Shown here in pieces: positions 1-13,800 of a stretch of DNA of 64,000 bases. How positions within the stretch are numbered: position 1 is the first letter of the stretch; the number at the start of each line of letters is the position of its first letter. The position numbers and the translations under genes are program-made. This DNA is from Physella acuta (Eukaryota; Mollusca; Gastropoda; Physidae). The notes beneath the pieces are model-generated. The model had not been told where the DNA came from and searched no databases. It was given only the letters and a program-made list of their open reading frames with translations. The stretch spans positions 62,001 through 126,000 of the forward strand of contig NW_026731649.1 in assembly GCF_028476545.1 (NCBI RefSeq), in the 5' to 3' direction.

Positions 1-2502
1 GATGTGTGGGAAGGGTTTAGATGAATGGGAAAGGGGGTAGGGCACCTGCCGTTCAGTCAACTCTGCTGCACGGTCAAAACACGTCTGGCCACACCCTGAC
101 GTATGACGGACAGACGGCTATTGACGCACTCATATACTGCACCTCAGTGTCGCAACAAACATAGTATTGTGCTCACGCGCATGTGTACTCACACTGCACG
201 TGTAGAAGTAAAAATAGAAAAGAAAACTCGCTATTCTAAATAGAAACGTCAGGTGGGACTTCTAAGAAAGACAGGTAGACTTAATTAGATTAAATTTAAT
301 TTAAAATTCGAGAAAATGAATCTCACATTTCGGGGGACAATACGAGCCCGGGGGTGGGGGGGGGGGGGGGGGGGGTGGGGGTGGAAAACACCGGCGACAA
401 TAATCCTGTAAATCCGAGCTAATACTGGCCGGGTTTTAATTTCAAATGCTAATGTAGGGACGTGAGTCTTAACAGGAGCTGGGCAAACCAAGAGTTGTTA
501 GGGGGGGGGGGGGGGTACAACCAGGTACAACCACGCCAAACCAAGCACGAGACTCAACAAGGGTTAAAAAGAGAGGGGGGGGGACTGTGTTGGTGGATAA
601 TTAGAAAAAGAATATTAACCCTAGCGCTAATTTAATATAGAATGATACTCTTTTCATTCTACAGTCAGTGACAGTAGCTTTTTACGCAGGTAAAATGAAG
701 TGAAAAATGTAATAATCTCAGTTTTTATAACACGCCCCCATTCATTAAACAAACAGAAATCTTCCGCTGTTCGCTTCTCTCCTCGCCAGCTTTTGTTGAC
801 GAGTTTTTCTTTCTCTGGTACCTACAGGCGTCTTTTCACCGTCTGTCTTGCACGGGTTAGGGTTAGGCTTTTCATGTGCAACACGACTCAATGTCACCGC
901 GTGCATTCGGCACGCGAGGTACCCCGACCTCCCACTTTGACCCGTCTCCCCCACCCCCGACCCGTCTCCCCCACCCCGTGAGCAGCGGACGTGCGGCACC
1001 AACAAAAGGCCGGGTAGACACCGCAATCTTCCCCGTGCATAAATCTCAGATTTGAAACTTCCGGTTCGACTTCCGGAACAAGATGGCCGCGTCGTCTCCC
1101 ATTGGCAGCAGTGAGAATGACGTCGGTCTAATCCGAACCTCCCAGCACCGATTCATTACCTCCCGCTTCCTACACTGTGGCAGGTGGAATTATTTTGTCT
1201 GGATCCATTTCTTCTAGGTCGCTAACGAATTTTGGGAAATTAAAAAAAATAAGAAAAGCGACTGGAGTTTGTAAACAAGGAGAGTGGTGGGGTGGGAGGG
1301 GGGAGGGGGCACACGACATCTGCTGGTGTCCACGTTGACGCACAATATCACGTGATAGAAACACGGTGTAACATCCAGATGTGACACTTTAGAACAAGCC
1401 CAAGTCCTGATAATTAAACTTCTATTTTTTTTCCAACGAGACAAAAATGTATTTTGTACAAGTTTGGAAATAAGTCTCCTGAATAGATGTCAAGGCTTCG
1501 GTTCTAACTATTGTCTACTTAAATGGATATAGCTTACTAGTCAACTTAAATAGATGTAGGTTTTGATATTGTACAACCAAAGGGCTCTACTGCAGGATTT
1601 TTCATCGAGAATGTCTTTTGGTTTTGAACGATGGTCGAAAAACAACAACACATATTACAGGCTCGTTTATATGCCGATCTTTCTGTTGCATAATTCATTT
1701 AACAACCAACATGACAGAGGATCAAATACTTCCAGGAGAAGGATGATACGACTACAAATCTCTGGTCAGTGGTAACAAACAGGAAATCCAGCTTATTCCG
1801 GTACCTTTTGAAAGTAACGATACCCTTGTTTGAAGTTTGAAAAGACATACGTATTAGTGTCAAGCAATATTGCGTCAGTTTTGCGTTAAATATTGATCAG
1901 CGATCGATGAAGAAAGTGCATAAAAAAAGGAAAAAAAAAAAAGGTCTTGGCTTGGAAAATGAGATAAAAACAAACTTTTCAGAATGATGAAACATTAATT
2001 AACAGGCAGAAAACTTCTTTTCTTTCAAATTTTGTCGAGCTAAAAAGACGAGGAAAGAGAAAGCATAATTGATAACACTTTTTGTGCATTTATTGATCGG
2101 GATCTGGAGAAATGAGGATCAAGTTTGTTTTTTTAATTCGTTGATTGGGAGGTAGGGAGGGGGGGGGGTCCATTTTTTAGTCAGCTGGGCGGTGTGAAAT
2201 ACATCTTGGCCACCTAAATATGGCCATTTCGAATCTATTTCGAATTTTTTTTTCAGAATTGACACTTATTAGAGATTTATGTAATAAAACCGAATAATTT
2301 CCCAAATATATTTTCAGGCATACGTAGAAAACGAAAAATAAGCAAAGTTATTTTTTTCAATTATTATTTTTTATCTAAAAATAATACGTAAATGTGTTAC
2401 TTTTTGGTGAAAAAAGCATTGCAACTTTGTACGGACAGAAAAAGTTAGGGAAATAACAAAATTATTACTTAAGTTATTACAGATGTCTCCTACAAAGTAT
2501 TG

Positions 2503-2566
2503 TCGATAATAGGGAACTAATCCTGCCTATTATCGATAATAGGTAGGATAAGTTCCCTATTATCGA
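2503..2566. other. 64-bp near-perfect palindrome with repeated ATCGATA motifs
   Basis: The sequence is symmetric about 2534/2535: TCGATAATAGGGAACTAATC... pairs with its complement to the right with only three mismatched positions. TATCGATA occurs at the centre and near the right edge, with a related GTCGATAA at the left. TATCGATA is the core of the DREF/BEAF-type element known from insects. The palindrome may be a transposon footprint, a cruciform-prone site or a protein-binding cluster. Confidence 0.85.
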
Positions 2567-4680
2567 TAACTATCTCAATGTTTATTTTTCACACATTTTC
2601 GTAATGTTATTGATGCGAAAAACTAAAAGACATGTGCTTGCAAGACTTTCCTACATCATTATTGCACCTAAACTTTCATACACCATAACACATAACCGTA
2701 GAACATCGCCATAACATGTAAACGTTTATACACCACTACGCATAACTGTAATCCACTATTTTAAAAGAGCGGAAGGTAAGTGCCAATGGAGTAAAAAGTT
2801 GTTTTGTTAAAAGCTAGTGATGGCATCATTGTATATGAAACAATGCCCGTAATTACATGAACTGAAAACATGTAACGGCCTCATTACATATGGTGTAACG
2901 CACGTCGTTACACCTTGCTAGCCTTTATTGTTTAGCTCAGACATTCTCGAGGACATTGATTGAAGCAAGATGTAAAGAGCGCTTAATCCTAACCCTAATC
3001 CAGGCCCGGAACTAAAAACGTGAGCATCTAAACCTGTTTAATTCCCAGCATGCACCTCCTGCAGTTTGACGTCTGCTACTTTAGCACCTGACGGGAAATC
3101 GCCGGGTATATTCGAGCCCACCATCGTCCACGCAAACCCCGGGCGATTCCAACATAAGCTGTGGTTAGCACCATCGAGATATCGATCCCGCCCAAACGAA
3201 ATCGGGAACAATTAAAACCCGAGCCGAATTCTCGCTAACCGAGGGCCTCGATTACACGACAATAACACGTGCAGCTAAAGAGATTTTCTGGCATGAGTCA
3301 TGTCCAGATTTTTAAAAACATTTTCATCCAAGTCTTGACTTCAGAAAAATAAAAAATTAAAAAAAATATTTAAAATATGTTGGAAACCATAACAAACTTC
3401 TTGAATTGTTGTCTATGGCGAAAACAGAATCTGAAGTTGACCTATATATCAGAAGTTAACTTCCGGGTAAACTTTTGTCTAGAAGAAATTTAAAATAGTG
3501 TAGGCTATTCTTTTTGTGTTAATGAAAAAAAATATATTTCCAAGAACAAAAAAAACGAAACAAAATTACTCCTGCGTCTTACACGGTTATTGAAATTGGA
3601 ATAATTGTTTTTACTGTTATGACAAGAGAACCTGAAAATTAACCAGAAAGTTCTAGTATCTGAGTGCTATGAACTGGAACAGGTCATTGTGCCACAATTT
3701 TTTTGTGTACTTGGCCGAATAAAACAATGATTGAAAACAAGAGAGACGTGGGCACAAAAACAAGGCCAGGATGATAGGGCACCAACGGCACAAATTGGGT
3801 GGCAGTTGCAGTTCCAAGAAAATCATGTTTCCCCTCCCTCAAACAGACAAAACACAAAGAGCTTTCGGCAGGTGGCCCCTCGCCTGTCCCCCCACACGAC
3901 GCGGCCCCCGTGCCCCTCCCCCACACGACCTAACTTTTGTAAATAAATAAACCGAAGAATCCAAAAAACAAACGCGGGCAGCGGCCGTCTAAGAAAACCA
4001 GAGACCGCGACTAATTTTTGCACATCGCTGGACGCCCTGCGCCTGGCCTTCATGCATGGCTGAACACGCAAGAAAAGCCAAACTCGATATAAAATTTGGC
4101 CCGAAATTGAGTTGAGAAATCTGGGGAGACGACAAACGCTCGCGTGAGCCCAAAGTTAAAAAATAATATTGTGGTATCTCACACACGGGCCGACAAAAAA
4201 TATTAAGGTAACCAAAACACACAGACCAAGAGAGTTGTTTGTTGAAAAAACTTTCGAACGTGTCGCCAATTCGTCTAATTGGTTAAACAATTGATCAATA
4301 GAATATCTGTATTTATCTCTCATAGAGATAGACATGTTGAGTAAACTATCTATTCTTTTTTACATATTTACCAGATATAAATCAGAAGCTAGAAAAACAC
4401 ACTGTCTTTATTTCCAAGTGAGCTGAATTAAAATGTTCATTATTCTCAAAGCTCATGAAATCTGATATTATAAGTGTTTTAATTAAACCGTCATCTCTAA
4501 AGATATTTTTACTTTCGTGAAAGAATTATTCGCGGTCACTGGATTTAGTAAACCCAACAAGAAAATAATGTAGCACAGAGAAAAGTGTTTTGTGTTTTAT
4601 AATTCTCTTGTTGTGTTTGCGTTTTCTAGTTCTTTTTTTTTTATGATGTCGGGTGTATTCGTGGTTAAAATTTACCAGTG

Positions 4681-4781
4681 GTTATATTTTTCATTGGTTA
4701 TGTATATCACGTTATATTTTTCATTGGTTATATATATCATGTTATATTTTTCATTGGTTATATATATCATGTTATATTTAT
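4681..4781. repeat. 30-bp tandem repeat, 3.3 copies
   Basis: The unit GTTATATTTTTCATTGGTTA + TATATATCAT starts at 4681, 4711 and 4741, with a partial copy at 4771. The short open frames across it are repeat artefacts. Confidence 0.95.
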
Positions 4782-4984
4782 GGTTTGCTCTATGTAACCA
4801 GCAGCCTATGGGAGGAAGACATGTGCAGGACGGAGGGCGGCTTATAACACTGTAATACGAGTCGGGAAAGTGTCGGGGTGGGGGTGAGGGGTGGAGCAAT
4901 CGATAGATCAACCAGGCAATCAGTCACGTGCTTTTGTTTTCTCGCTCGTGTAGCCTTGAGCAAGGGGATATAGGGCGACACCAG

Positions 4985-5243
4985 ATATGCTGTGTCTGAT
5001 AAGGTGGCGCTGTGTATCTGATAAGGTAGCAGTCTGTATGTAAGGTAGCACTCTATGATAAGCAAAGTTTCTTCCAATGGAATTTATATAGAAAAATATA
5101 CTTTTAACGGTGTCCGCCCCCCCCCCCCCCCCGGGGAAAAAATTCTGGAAGAAACACTGATGATAAGGTAGCACTCTGTATAAGATAATGTAGCATTATG
5201 TATATAAAGTAGCACTCTAGGATAAAGTAGCACTCGTATCTCA
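4985..5243. repeat. Degenerate array of about 20 bp, interrupted by a 95-bp insertion
   Basis: Units like GATAAGGTAGCACTCTGTAT recur either side of 5062-5156. The interrupting segment begins AGTTTCTTCCA and ends TGGAAGAAACA (inverted ends) and carries a long poly(C) run. It may be a small inserted element. Confidence 0.75.
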
Positions 5244-6109
5244 TATATTAGTATTCTCGGAACCTAAAACATTTTTTTAATACACGCACTTTGTGCTTGA
5301 TGTTTCTTGATACTTGTAAAGTTTTGCCGGGAGTCGATGAGAATATTGACTTTTTTTTTAACCAAATAGTTCGAAGTAGGACACCATTTTTCCTCCCCGC
5401 AATCGAAAGTCGGATGAAAATTGAAAATGTTTTACGGCGTGTATCGATCTAGTCGGTGTTGATTACTGGCGATGGCGACATGGCAATGAAATCGGACGCC
5501 AATGCAAGCACTCGGGGTAATTCTCCCCTCGCCAGTTTTATCCGCTCGCAAGCCCCACAGCGAGCTGTGTGACGGCAATCTCCGCTATTTCCTCACCCGG
5601 CGTGGTCTCGGCGAGACCCGTAATGCACGGGATTGACTTCCGGTTCAAATTAATATCCGCTGTTGTGGACATGCGCGGTAGGGAGCCATCTTCTGCTGAA
5701 TGGAGCCAGCGGTGATGGCGTTTAGACAAAGGCGGGGAGCTCACGAGAACGATGTTCTGTGTGTGTGGGGGAGGGGGGGGGGATACTGCCAGCGCGGGGG
5801 GACGTACACGGCACCGTTAGCTGGAAACTCTAGCCGCAGCCCATTGTCCATTTCAAGGTTCAGGGGGAGTGAATTAAAACGTGAAGAGTTGCCCGGGCAA
5901 ATGGGCAGCTCGCAGACCTCGTCACCTGTCGCGGCTACAGGGAAAGGTCGTTTAGAATAAATTACGGCAGGGGATTTGTCGCTGCCGCGTGACCTTTCAA
6001 CTCTAACCCTCAAGTCATCAGTCACAAGTACATTACCGCAGTTCACTTTTAATTCATACAATGATCAGTCACAAACACAATGTGACTTGAAATCGGTATT
6101 AAATTTATT

Positions 6110-6328
6110 CGAGCCGGACGGTCCGTGTGGCAGGTGAAGTAGAGTTCACCTGTTTCAGTGACCTCGGCATATGAAGGGATAGTGTGGTCAACAATATGCC
6201 GCCTTTACTTTTCTTAACGTAATTCAGGGCTGAGAGTTGGGTACGCCCAGGAACATCCAACAGGATCCGAATTCGAGACTTGCGGGTTAGCAGGCATACA
6301 CTCTAGCGTCCGACCACTCCATCCAACT
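6110..6328 (-). mobile_element. tRNA-derived SINE, same family as the copy near 59.3 kb
   Basis: Read on the minus strand: GTTGGATGGAGTGGTCGGAC (A-box region), AGTCTCGAATTCGGATCC (B-box region), then a body ending CACTATCCCTTCATATGCCG, AGGTCACTGAAACAGGTGAA, CTCTACTTCACCTG. The order and body sequence match the plus-strand copy at 59327-59560. No coding capacity; mobilised by LINE machinery. Confidence 0.75.
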
Positions 6329-6861
6329 AGATTTCAATAGAGTTCATGCTTTATTTCTTACGATCATCATCAAATACATACAAAGCGATCAGTCATAGTA
6401 TGACTTATGACTTACAACATGAACTATGACCGAAACAAACAAACAAAAGCAGCCGTATGACGTCAACAATCAGCTCAATTCAAATAAAGAACATCGATCT
6501 CTCCCCCACCCTCCCCTCCCTCCCCCCGTTTCACCACAAGACGGCAACACAAAAACTATTGTTCTGTAAAGATGCAAATCACGGGCTCTACCTGACCATT
6601 ACCCGGCACAATTGCCGACAAATTTGTTTCAAGTTGAAGGACGCTAAAAAAAAAAAGTAAAACGTCTCTCTCTCGCGCGCGCTAAACAGCGGTGGCGCCG
6701 GGATGTCTGGAGATTTTTTCCACCCTCTAAACTGTGGGATAAATGAGCCATTTAGACGATCGTCCAATGGTGATGATTATAAACCCGAGCGAGTGATCAA
6801 GCTAAGCGTGTCACCTGCTCGTGAGCTGACGAGGGCCGCGTGGTGAAGTCAACACGTTAGC

Positions 6862-7075
6862 AGTAACACACCAATGCCGGGTGTAACACACCAATGCTGA
6901 GATCATTCATAAATGTTGAGTGTATCACAGTGATGTCGTGTATAACAGACAAATGCCGTCTATAACAGACAATTGCCGTCTATAACAGACAAGTGCCGTC
7001 TATTACAACAAACAGACAAGTGCCCTGTATAACTGACAAATGCTGAGCCAACTCACTAATGCTGGGCGTAAGACC
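6862..7075. repeat. Degenerate 22-bp minisatellite
   Basis: Units such as ACAGACAAGTGCCGTCTATA and ACACCAATGCCGGGTGTA recur about nine times with decay. Confidence 0.85.
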
Positions 7076-7634
7076 ACCGTGTTGTATTACTGACCAAAGG
7101 ATTACAGCCGATGTGTAGAGAGGTTAGATCTGTTGTTAAAAATAGTCAACATCAAGGAGGACACCCCTTCCTGTCCCCTACTCCCGAGCTGAAGCCGCCA
7201 ACTATGACCCCCAAGCCCCAAAAAACAAAGCCCATAGCCCTTACGCCTGACCAGAGCACATTTTGTATGCACTTTAATTCCCAACGACGAACCAGTTACC
7301 CAGAAAAAGACCCTACTCCGAGACCCCCCCCCAACCCAAGACCCCCAGCCTTAACCCTCAGCCCGAGACCCCCAGCCAAGACCCCTGCACTATACCACGA
7401 CACACATCCCTAGCCCATGCCCTGAATGCCGGATGAAAAAGAATCACTGCACAGAACAGTCTCTTATCTACACCCCCCCCTCCCCTCACACACCCACGGG
7501 CTCAGCACTAGATCCTTACAGGCTTTTAGAAACTCACTGGAGCGTGTCGGCACAAGGACTGCTCACAGTTCTGCATAACGGCGTAATGGCCACTTGAGTG
7601 GCGGGCGGCCTGGGCCTTTCGCCTCGTCATTTTC

Positions 7635-8045
7635 CATGTTAAATCACATCTTTTAAAGGTTCGAGCATGTGATGTATCGTGTAAATCATACTTTTTAAAA
7701 GGTTCGTATTTGGGCTCGTCTATGTGATGTATCGTGTAAATCAGGGGTCTCCAAACTACGGCCCGCGGGCCGGATGCGGCCCGCGTGGTCCTCTCATCCG
7801 GCCCGCGGAGATCTTTTTGTCCACGGAAAAAAACGTTTGTTGGTGATGGCTGAGGAGCTTGCTCAGAAAAATCAAAGACATTTCTGGAAGAAACTGGCCC
7901 CCGAACTGAAATTTGATAGTTAATGCGGCCCTCGGACTGAAAAGTTTGGAGACCCCTGGTGTAAATCATACTTTTTTAAAGGTTCGTATTTGGGCTCGTC
8001 TATGTGATGTATCGTGTAAATCACACTTTTTTAAAGGTTCGCATC
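7635..8045. repeat. About 55-bp tandem array split by a hAT MITE
   Basis: The unit GGTTCGTATTTGGGCTCGTC + TATGTGATGTATCGTGTAAA + TCATACTTTTTTAAA occurs about four times. The 217-bp MITE at 7742-7958 has inserted into GTGTAAAT of one unit. Confidence 0.9.
7742..7958. mobile_element. hAT MITE (217 bp), deletion derivative of the 26-kb element's family
   Basis: The same terminal repeats (CAGGGGTCTCCAAACT ... AGTTTGGAGACCCCTG) are flanked by a perfect 8-bp duplication GTGTAAAT (7734-7741 and 7959-7966). The left half matches the transposase-start end of the element at 26022-27327 in reverse orientation (GGCCCGCGGGCCGGATGCGG, TTTTTGTCCAC, GGTGGCTGAGGAGC-like). The right half matches its other end (GGCCCCCGAACTGA, GCGGCCCTCGG). 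It is inserted inside a roughly 55-bp tandem array. Confidence 0.96.
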
Positions 8046-8291
8046 TGCGGTGTAACATGTGCAGACAGTATGAAGGCAGTAGAAGACTTGACACATTATC
8101 TAAAATACACATACACATTGTTATACGGCTCGTCAATATAAATCTGTCACATAATAGGTAGAGTGATAGTTAAACTGTCAGTAAAGAAGTTTCAATGTTA
8201 AAAAAAAAAAAAAAAGACGGTGCACTAGACTAGAAAACTATTGCCCAATATAGATATATTTAGGTAATGTACGTTTTTTATAGCAGTTAAA

Positions 8292-8710
8292 CAATTCCAG
8301 ACACAGAGAGAGGCACGTGTCTCAACTGAAATGCTAAGACAGACATATGACTGGGTTGTGCTCATGTCTGACCTGAGACACGGACATACACGTGTCTCAA
8401 CTGAAATGCTAAGACAGACATATGACTGGGTTGTGCTCATGTTTTACCTGAGACACGGATAGGCACATGTCTCAACTGAAATGCTAAGACTGGACTGAGA
8501 CACCGGTTTGTGCACATGTTTTACCTGAGACACGGATAGGCACATGTCTCAACTGAAATGCTAAGACTGAACTGAGACACCGGTTTGTGCACATGTTTTA
8601 CCTGAGACACGGATAGGCACATGTCTCAACTGAAATGCTAAGACTGAACTGAGACACCGGTTTGTGCACATGTTTTACCTGAGACACGGATAGGCACATG
8701 TCTCATTTGA
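8292..8710. repeat. 77-bp minisatellite, about 5.5 copies
   Basis: CACATGTCTCAACTGAAATG starts at 8464, 8541 and 8618 (period 77), with CACGTGTCTC variants at about 8313 and 8391. Units contain ACCTGAGACACGGATAGG. The unit itself contains GAGACA/TGTCTC inverted pieces. Confidence 0.95.
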
Positions 8711-9009
8711 GACACCAGGACATCAAACAGGACCACGCCAAAATGGAGACAGACAGACGCAGGCAGCCATACATTTGTTGACCTTGTCAAGGCTCCAGTC
8801 CCAGCCTCTAGACTCGAAACACGGCGCCCTTTATTCACTGCTACAACCCATCACACACCACATCACCAAACGACATCACCAAACCACATCAGCGCATTGT
8901 CAGCCACGAATCTAATTTGACAACATGAAATCAAGTGTATTCAGTGGTCTTGTCATGACATATTTAGCGTCAATATTTTAGGGCGGTGAAAAGAGATGCC
9001 TTTGTCATT

Positions 9010-9215
9010 AGCTATTGTGGCGCCCAGCTCCGTAATTAAACTTTGTGGCGCCCTGTTCCGTCATTACATATTGTGGCGCCTTCTTAGTCATTACATATTG
9101 TGGCGCTCTATGCCGTCATTACATATTGTGGCGATCTATGCCGTCATTACATATTGTGGCGATCTATGCCGTCATTACACATTGTGGCGCCTCGCTCCGT
9201 CATAAAAATGGTGCC
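9010..9215. repeat. 28-bp minisatellite, about 7 copies
   Basis: The unit TTACATATTGTGGCGATCTA + TGCCGTCA. Because 28 is not a multiple of three, the repeat gives similar short peptides in several frames; these are not genes. Confidence 0.92.
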
Positions 9216-10454
9216 CCACTTTCAAAACACGGACCGAAACAAATATAGACACTAACTTTACTTAAAATACGTCTAATATTTAATCGGTCAATCTAGTTTT
9301 GACAAAATTTCAAACAATTTAAATGCATTTTCGAGGTCTTAAATTTAAGTATAAAATGACGCAAGAGATATTTATAAAAGTAGGAACGAAACAATAGATG
9401 GCATGACATGGGTAGAATGCGAGGTAAAACGGAGACACCGTGGAGTGCCTATCTTCCAACACTCCACACATCTAGGGTGGAGGAGGACCGGAAATTACGA
9501 CAAGGGTTCAGGGGTCGTGTCGGCACGTGAAACAATACCCGAGACTTGAAATGGCCGACGGACGGGCGAACCTTACACGTGTCGCGTTATATACGAGAGC
9601 GGCGTTTACACGGGAGCCGGAGGTGGGCACAATCGCCCTGCTCCATCCAGCTCCTTTAATTCTCTCCTACAGCGGATGTACCCAGGTACAGAAAAAAAAG
9701 TTTTTTTTTCAAATAATAAAAAAAAATAGAGCTCAGATTTGAATTTGGTTCCGGTCGAACGGAGAAGAATCCATGGTGACAGTTAACGTCTTTCTCCAGA
9801 AGTCCCTGGACGCCATTGTTAGCGAGGGAGCCTGAAGTGGTTCGAACGATGAATGGAGCCGCTCGCTACACGGGGAGGCTAAACTCTACAAGATTCTCGG
9901 TGAAAACGCAATTAAATATACTAGCAAAGCCGAGAGTCGGCATTGTTAGCCAGCGAGTTTAGCGATTTTTATCTAATCCGTTTCAAAGAGCCCCAGCAAT
10001 AAAGGTTCATTTTTGCGACTTTGGTCTTTCTTCGGCTGAAAGGGGAGCTAAGGCGTTAATGGTAGGCAGAGTGGAGGGACGTGTGTAAACCATTTTGATG
10101 AACAGGAGTCGGATACTTTTTTTTTTTAAAATCCCTGTTGGCTACAGTAGCCTAGGACCTGTGTAGTTTTATGATCAGACTTTGTCCGAGGTGCATATCG
10201 ATCTTGTTGGGATCATTCCAGGTGAGCAATTACCTCCAGCTAACTGCTGCTCAAAAGGTAAAAAACAAAAACAAAAAAAAAACAGATGTATCAGTTGAGC
10301 AGTTAGGTTAGTGTGTATTCTGGACGCATGTTGACCTACACACGGAAAGTTTTGAGAACAATCGGGTTGGGACTCAACAATATTTTGTGGAGGCTTTATT
10401 TGGTTATGACATTTGCTCTCTAAAAAGGATATTTTTCATTTTTTTCCCCACTTG

Positions 10455-10870
10455 AATGTTTTAAATCATGTTTAGGTCTAGTTTGTGTGTAGTTTGGGTC
10501 TAGTTAGGGTCTAGTTTTCATCTTGTTTAGGTCTAGGCTTGGCTCTAGTTTATGCCTAGTTTGGGTCTAGTTAGGGTGTAGCTTGGGTTTAGTTTATATC
10601 TTTGGGTCTAGTTTGTATACAGTTTATTCCTAGTTTGGGTCTGGTTTGGGTCTAGTTAAAAGCTTACTTTAAGCGTGTTTCGTTGTGTCCAGGTTGTTGT
10701 TGTCTCATTGTGCCTAATTGTGTCTAATTGTGTCTAATTGTGTCTCATGTTGTCTAGTTGTGTCTCATGGTGTATCATTGTACCTCATGTTGTCTCATGT
10801 TGTCTTATTGTGTCTCATGTTGTCTCATATTGTCTCAATGTGCATAATTGTGTCTCATGTTGCAGTCATA
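10455..10870. repeat. Two adjacent short-unit degenerate repeats
   Basis: 10455-10660 is built from GTCTAGTTTGG-like units; 10690-10870 from TGTCTCATGT / TGTCTAATTG units. Both are strand-asymmetric (G+T rich). Confidence 0.85.
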
Positions 10871-13800
10871 AGTTTGTCAAGGTGTTCCATTCAAAAGTAA
10901 TTCGTACTGAAAGTCAGCCGCCTGATTGGGGTACATACTTTTAAAGAAATAACAATTGCTAGAGTGTAAATTGAACATGACACCAGGATTTACAATCGTG
11001 CTCTCTACCGCCCTACCCCCCGCCCCCTGGGCAGCACTGAAGTTATAGCTGACGACCCTCAATGTGAGTACACCAAGTTCACCCTCCTCACACAACCACC
11101 GACTCCCAACCACTCGAGTCACAGTCTACTAATAAAAAACAAAAGTTTTTCTTCCAAAGTTTTCGTTTCTCAAACAATAAAAGAAAAAAAGTTTTAGAAA
11201 ACCGCGGAGCTTAGTTTAAAACAACATACGTCTGGCTCGCGTCGCTGCCATAGGCTGTCAATGGTATGAATGAACGACAGCAGCTAGCCCGTATCCTGTT
11301 GCAAGGCAAACATCTACCACAACAGACAAAGATAAGAAAAGACAGACTAGCACAATAGACAGACACGAGAAAAAGATCTGTAAGACAAACTACCACAACA
11401 GAGAGACACAAGAAAAGATCTGTAGGAAAAACAAATCCACCGTCTCAATTATTCAACAATCAAAAGTACCAGCTATGAATCATTGACGTTATTTCTCTGT
11501 TACACACTAGCTATTTAGTTGAATTATTTCCCTTGGAAACGGGATTTTATACAGAATTAATTCCCCTTATGCATATCGATTTTTATTTATTTGTTGTTTT
11601 TTTATACTAGCATCTTAGGTGGGCTGAAACTGGGCATCGTATGGGAATGGGATGGGGAGGAGAGGGGATGGTCAGACTTCAGTTGAGATGAACAAAAGTG
11701 AAGCAGGCTTGTAGGCGTGATCGCGGCCATATTGACATTGTCACGATCACGTTTCCTCAGCGAAATGTCACAGTCAACGTGACAGGGGTCTTTTGTCAGG
11801 AGCAACAAGAGGGAAAGAAAACAATCGCGCTGTGGTGTTGACGTTTTGTCGCAGCACCAATTGTCTGACGGACGTCACTTGACAGCGACCTTGAGAACAC
11901 AGGCCCGTGTGGCTTGTGTGGCTACCCAACCACACGGAACACCCGTCGAGTGGCTCTCAGCCCTCGCCAGCCGGAAGCCGTGTTTTTTTAAAGCCCTCGT
12001 GTTTGATCTCATATCTAACTTATGACACGAGAACCGTGAACACGGGGAGAAGAAAAGTCGCCAGACGCGCGGACTCACGTGTAAAGTAAACTCACTCTAC
12101 ACGTGAAAGTGTGAGCACTCACGGCGCAACGTTTCAAATCTTTTGTTACGTCGTCAACGAATAAAAATTGACATACACATTTTTTTACACACGATACATC
12201 AGCGGTTCTAACTTTGTTGGTAAGTTGACACTGACAGAATCTTAGTATAACATCAATGAAGACTGGGGAACTAGAGTTAGCAAGATGAGATACCACGTCC
12301 GTCGTATGTAAAGTACACACAAAAGCTGGCAACATGCTTTTATAAAACACTGAATAGGTGTATAGAAACAAAGAACCTTGGAACCACTGTCACGCATGAT
12401 GACTTCTTCACTAAGGCATTGTTAAACCAAAACCTTACGTAAATATGCAAAAAACATTCGATTTAAGATCGCAATTTTTTTAGTGCATTTCACATCAAAA
12501 GGAAGTTCAATGCAGTTATTTTATAGAACAATTGCTTTTAAAAACGTTTCATAACTTTCTTTTCAGACCCACAGTCGTTGTTTTAAAATAGCTGTGCCCG
12601 TTAGAACAGGCTATTAAGATTGAATAATATAACACGTCCGTACCTAGAGACATTGTACCCCAAACTACTGCAGAATTTTTTTTTTAAACCCAACCGTACG
12701 ACAGGACCAGAGAAGAAAATATGCACAAAAAACGCAACCGTTTATTGCAGGGAGGTGGTCGTCTGGTGGTTCGATTAACGGCGGTGGTCGTCCATCGATG
12801 TGCCATTAAAAATAACTTAACGAGAACATTAAAACAGACGAATGCATGAATTTTTTTTTGCCCCCCATTTATTTTAAATTAAATTTTATTATCTACCTCA
12901 AGCATTCTCTAATAAATGAGGCAAATGGAATCAACAAAAACTTGGATTAATTCGTGGCCCATTAAATATAAATTTAATACGACTCGAAATGTCGGAAGGT
13001 TTTAAAAAAAAAAAAACATTCAACACAGACAAACAAACAAATCGCGACCTGTATGGCGCTTCTCGCTTGACTGACCTCACAATTTTAATAGATAAGCCAG
13101 AGGGAGACCGCGCAATGCACAAGGGATACTTTTTTTTTTTTAAACATGAATGACGATTTTCTTGAAAGCGGCATCAGACTGGCTCGATGCTTCTAGAACT
13201 TTTAATCACCGAGCTGATTGGCTCTATTGTTTATAGAAAAAGCGAGGATACAATTTTTAAAAATTTTCGCTTCATTAACTTTAGAAAAAAAACTATCTAT
13301 ACTCTATAGCAAAAATTAAGACCTATAATATTCATCTTTTAATGGAATTTAAAATGTAAAAATATGAAGAGAAATTCAGTTTTTTTGTAGCATCTAAAGA
13401 AGACTTTAAAAAATTAACCAACGCAATAAAAGAAAACGGCTCCGTTTAGGATGAATGGCGTTTAATGTTTCCAATGAGACGTTTTCAGGTGTTTTTGTAC
13501 TCGTGGTTTGTGAGAGTTTAATTCCAGCCGAGATCCGATCATATACCGACGGCATGAGATGCGAGTTTAGATCTGCCACGCAGGGACTGAAAGGGGAGGG
13601 GGGAGGGGGTGGTTTGTCAGACGTTTGGAATAACATTTTAACAATTAACGATACTTTTGGGACGACGAATAGTGTCCCGGTCCCCGTCTGTTTCTACCTT
13701 CCCCCCCCCCCACTACACGGTAAGATGAAAGAAAGGTTTAAAGTTAAAAGGTAGAAACACGGGTACTTTGGGAGATGGCTATCTACTAGCACGAAGCGAA

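Noticed and set aside
5741-6061. 106-codon minus-strand frame starting MYELKVNCGN
   Set aside because: Overlaps an opposite-strand frame in a GC-rich island, with no recognisable domain or splice context.
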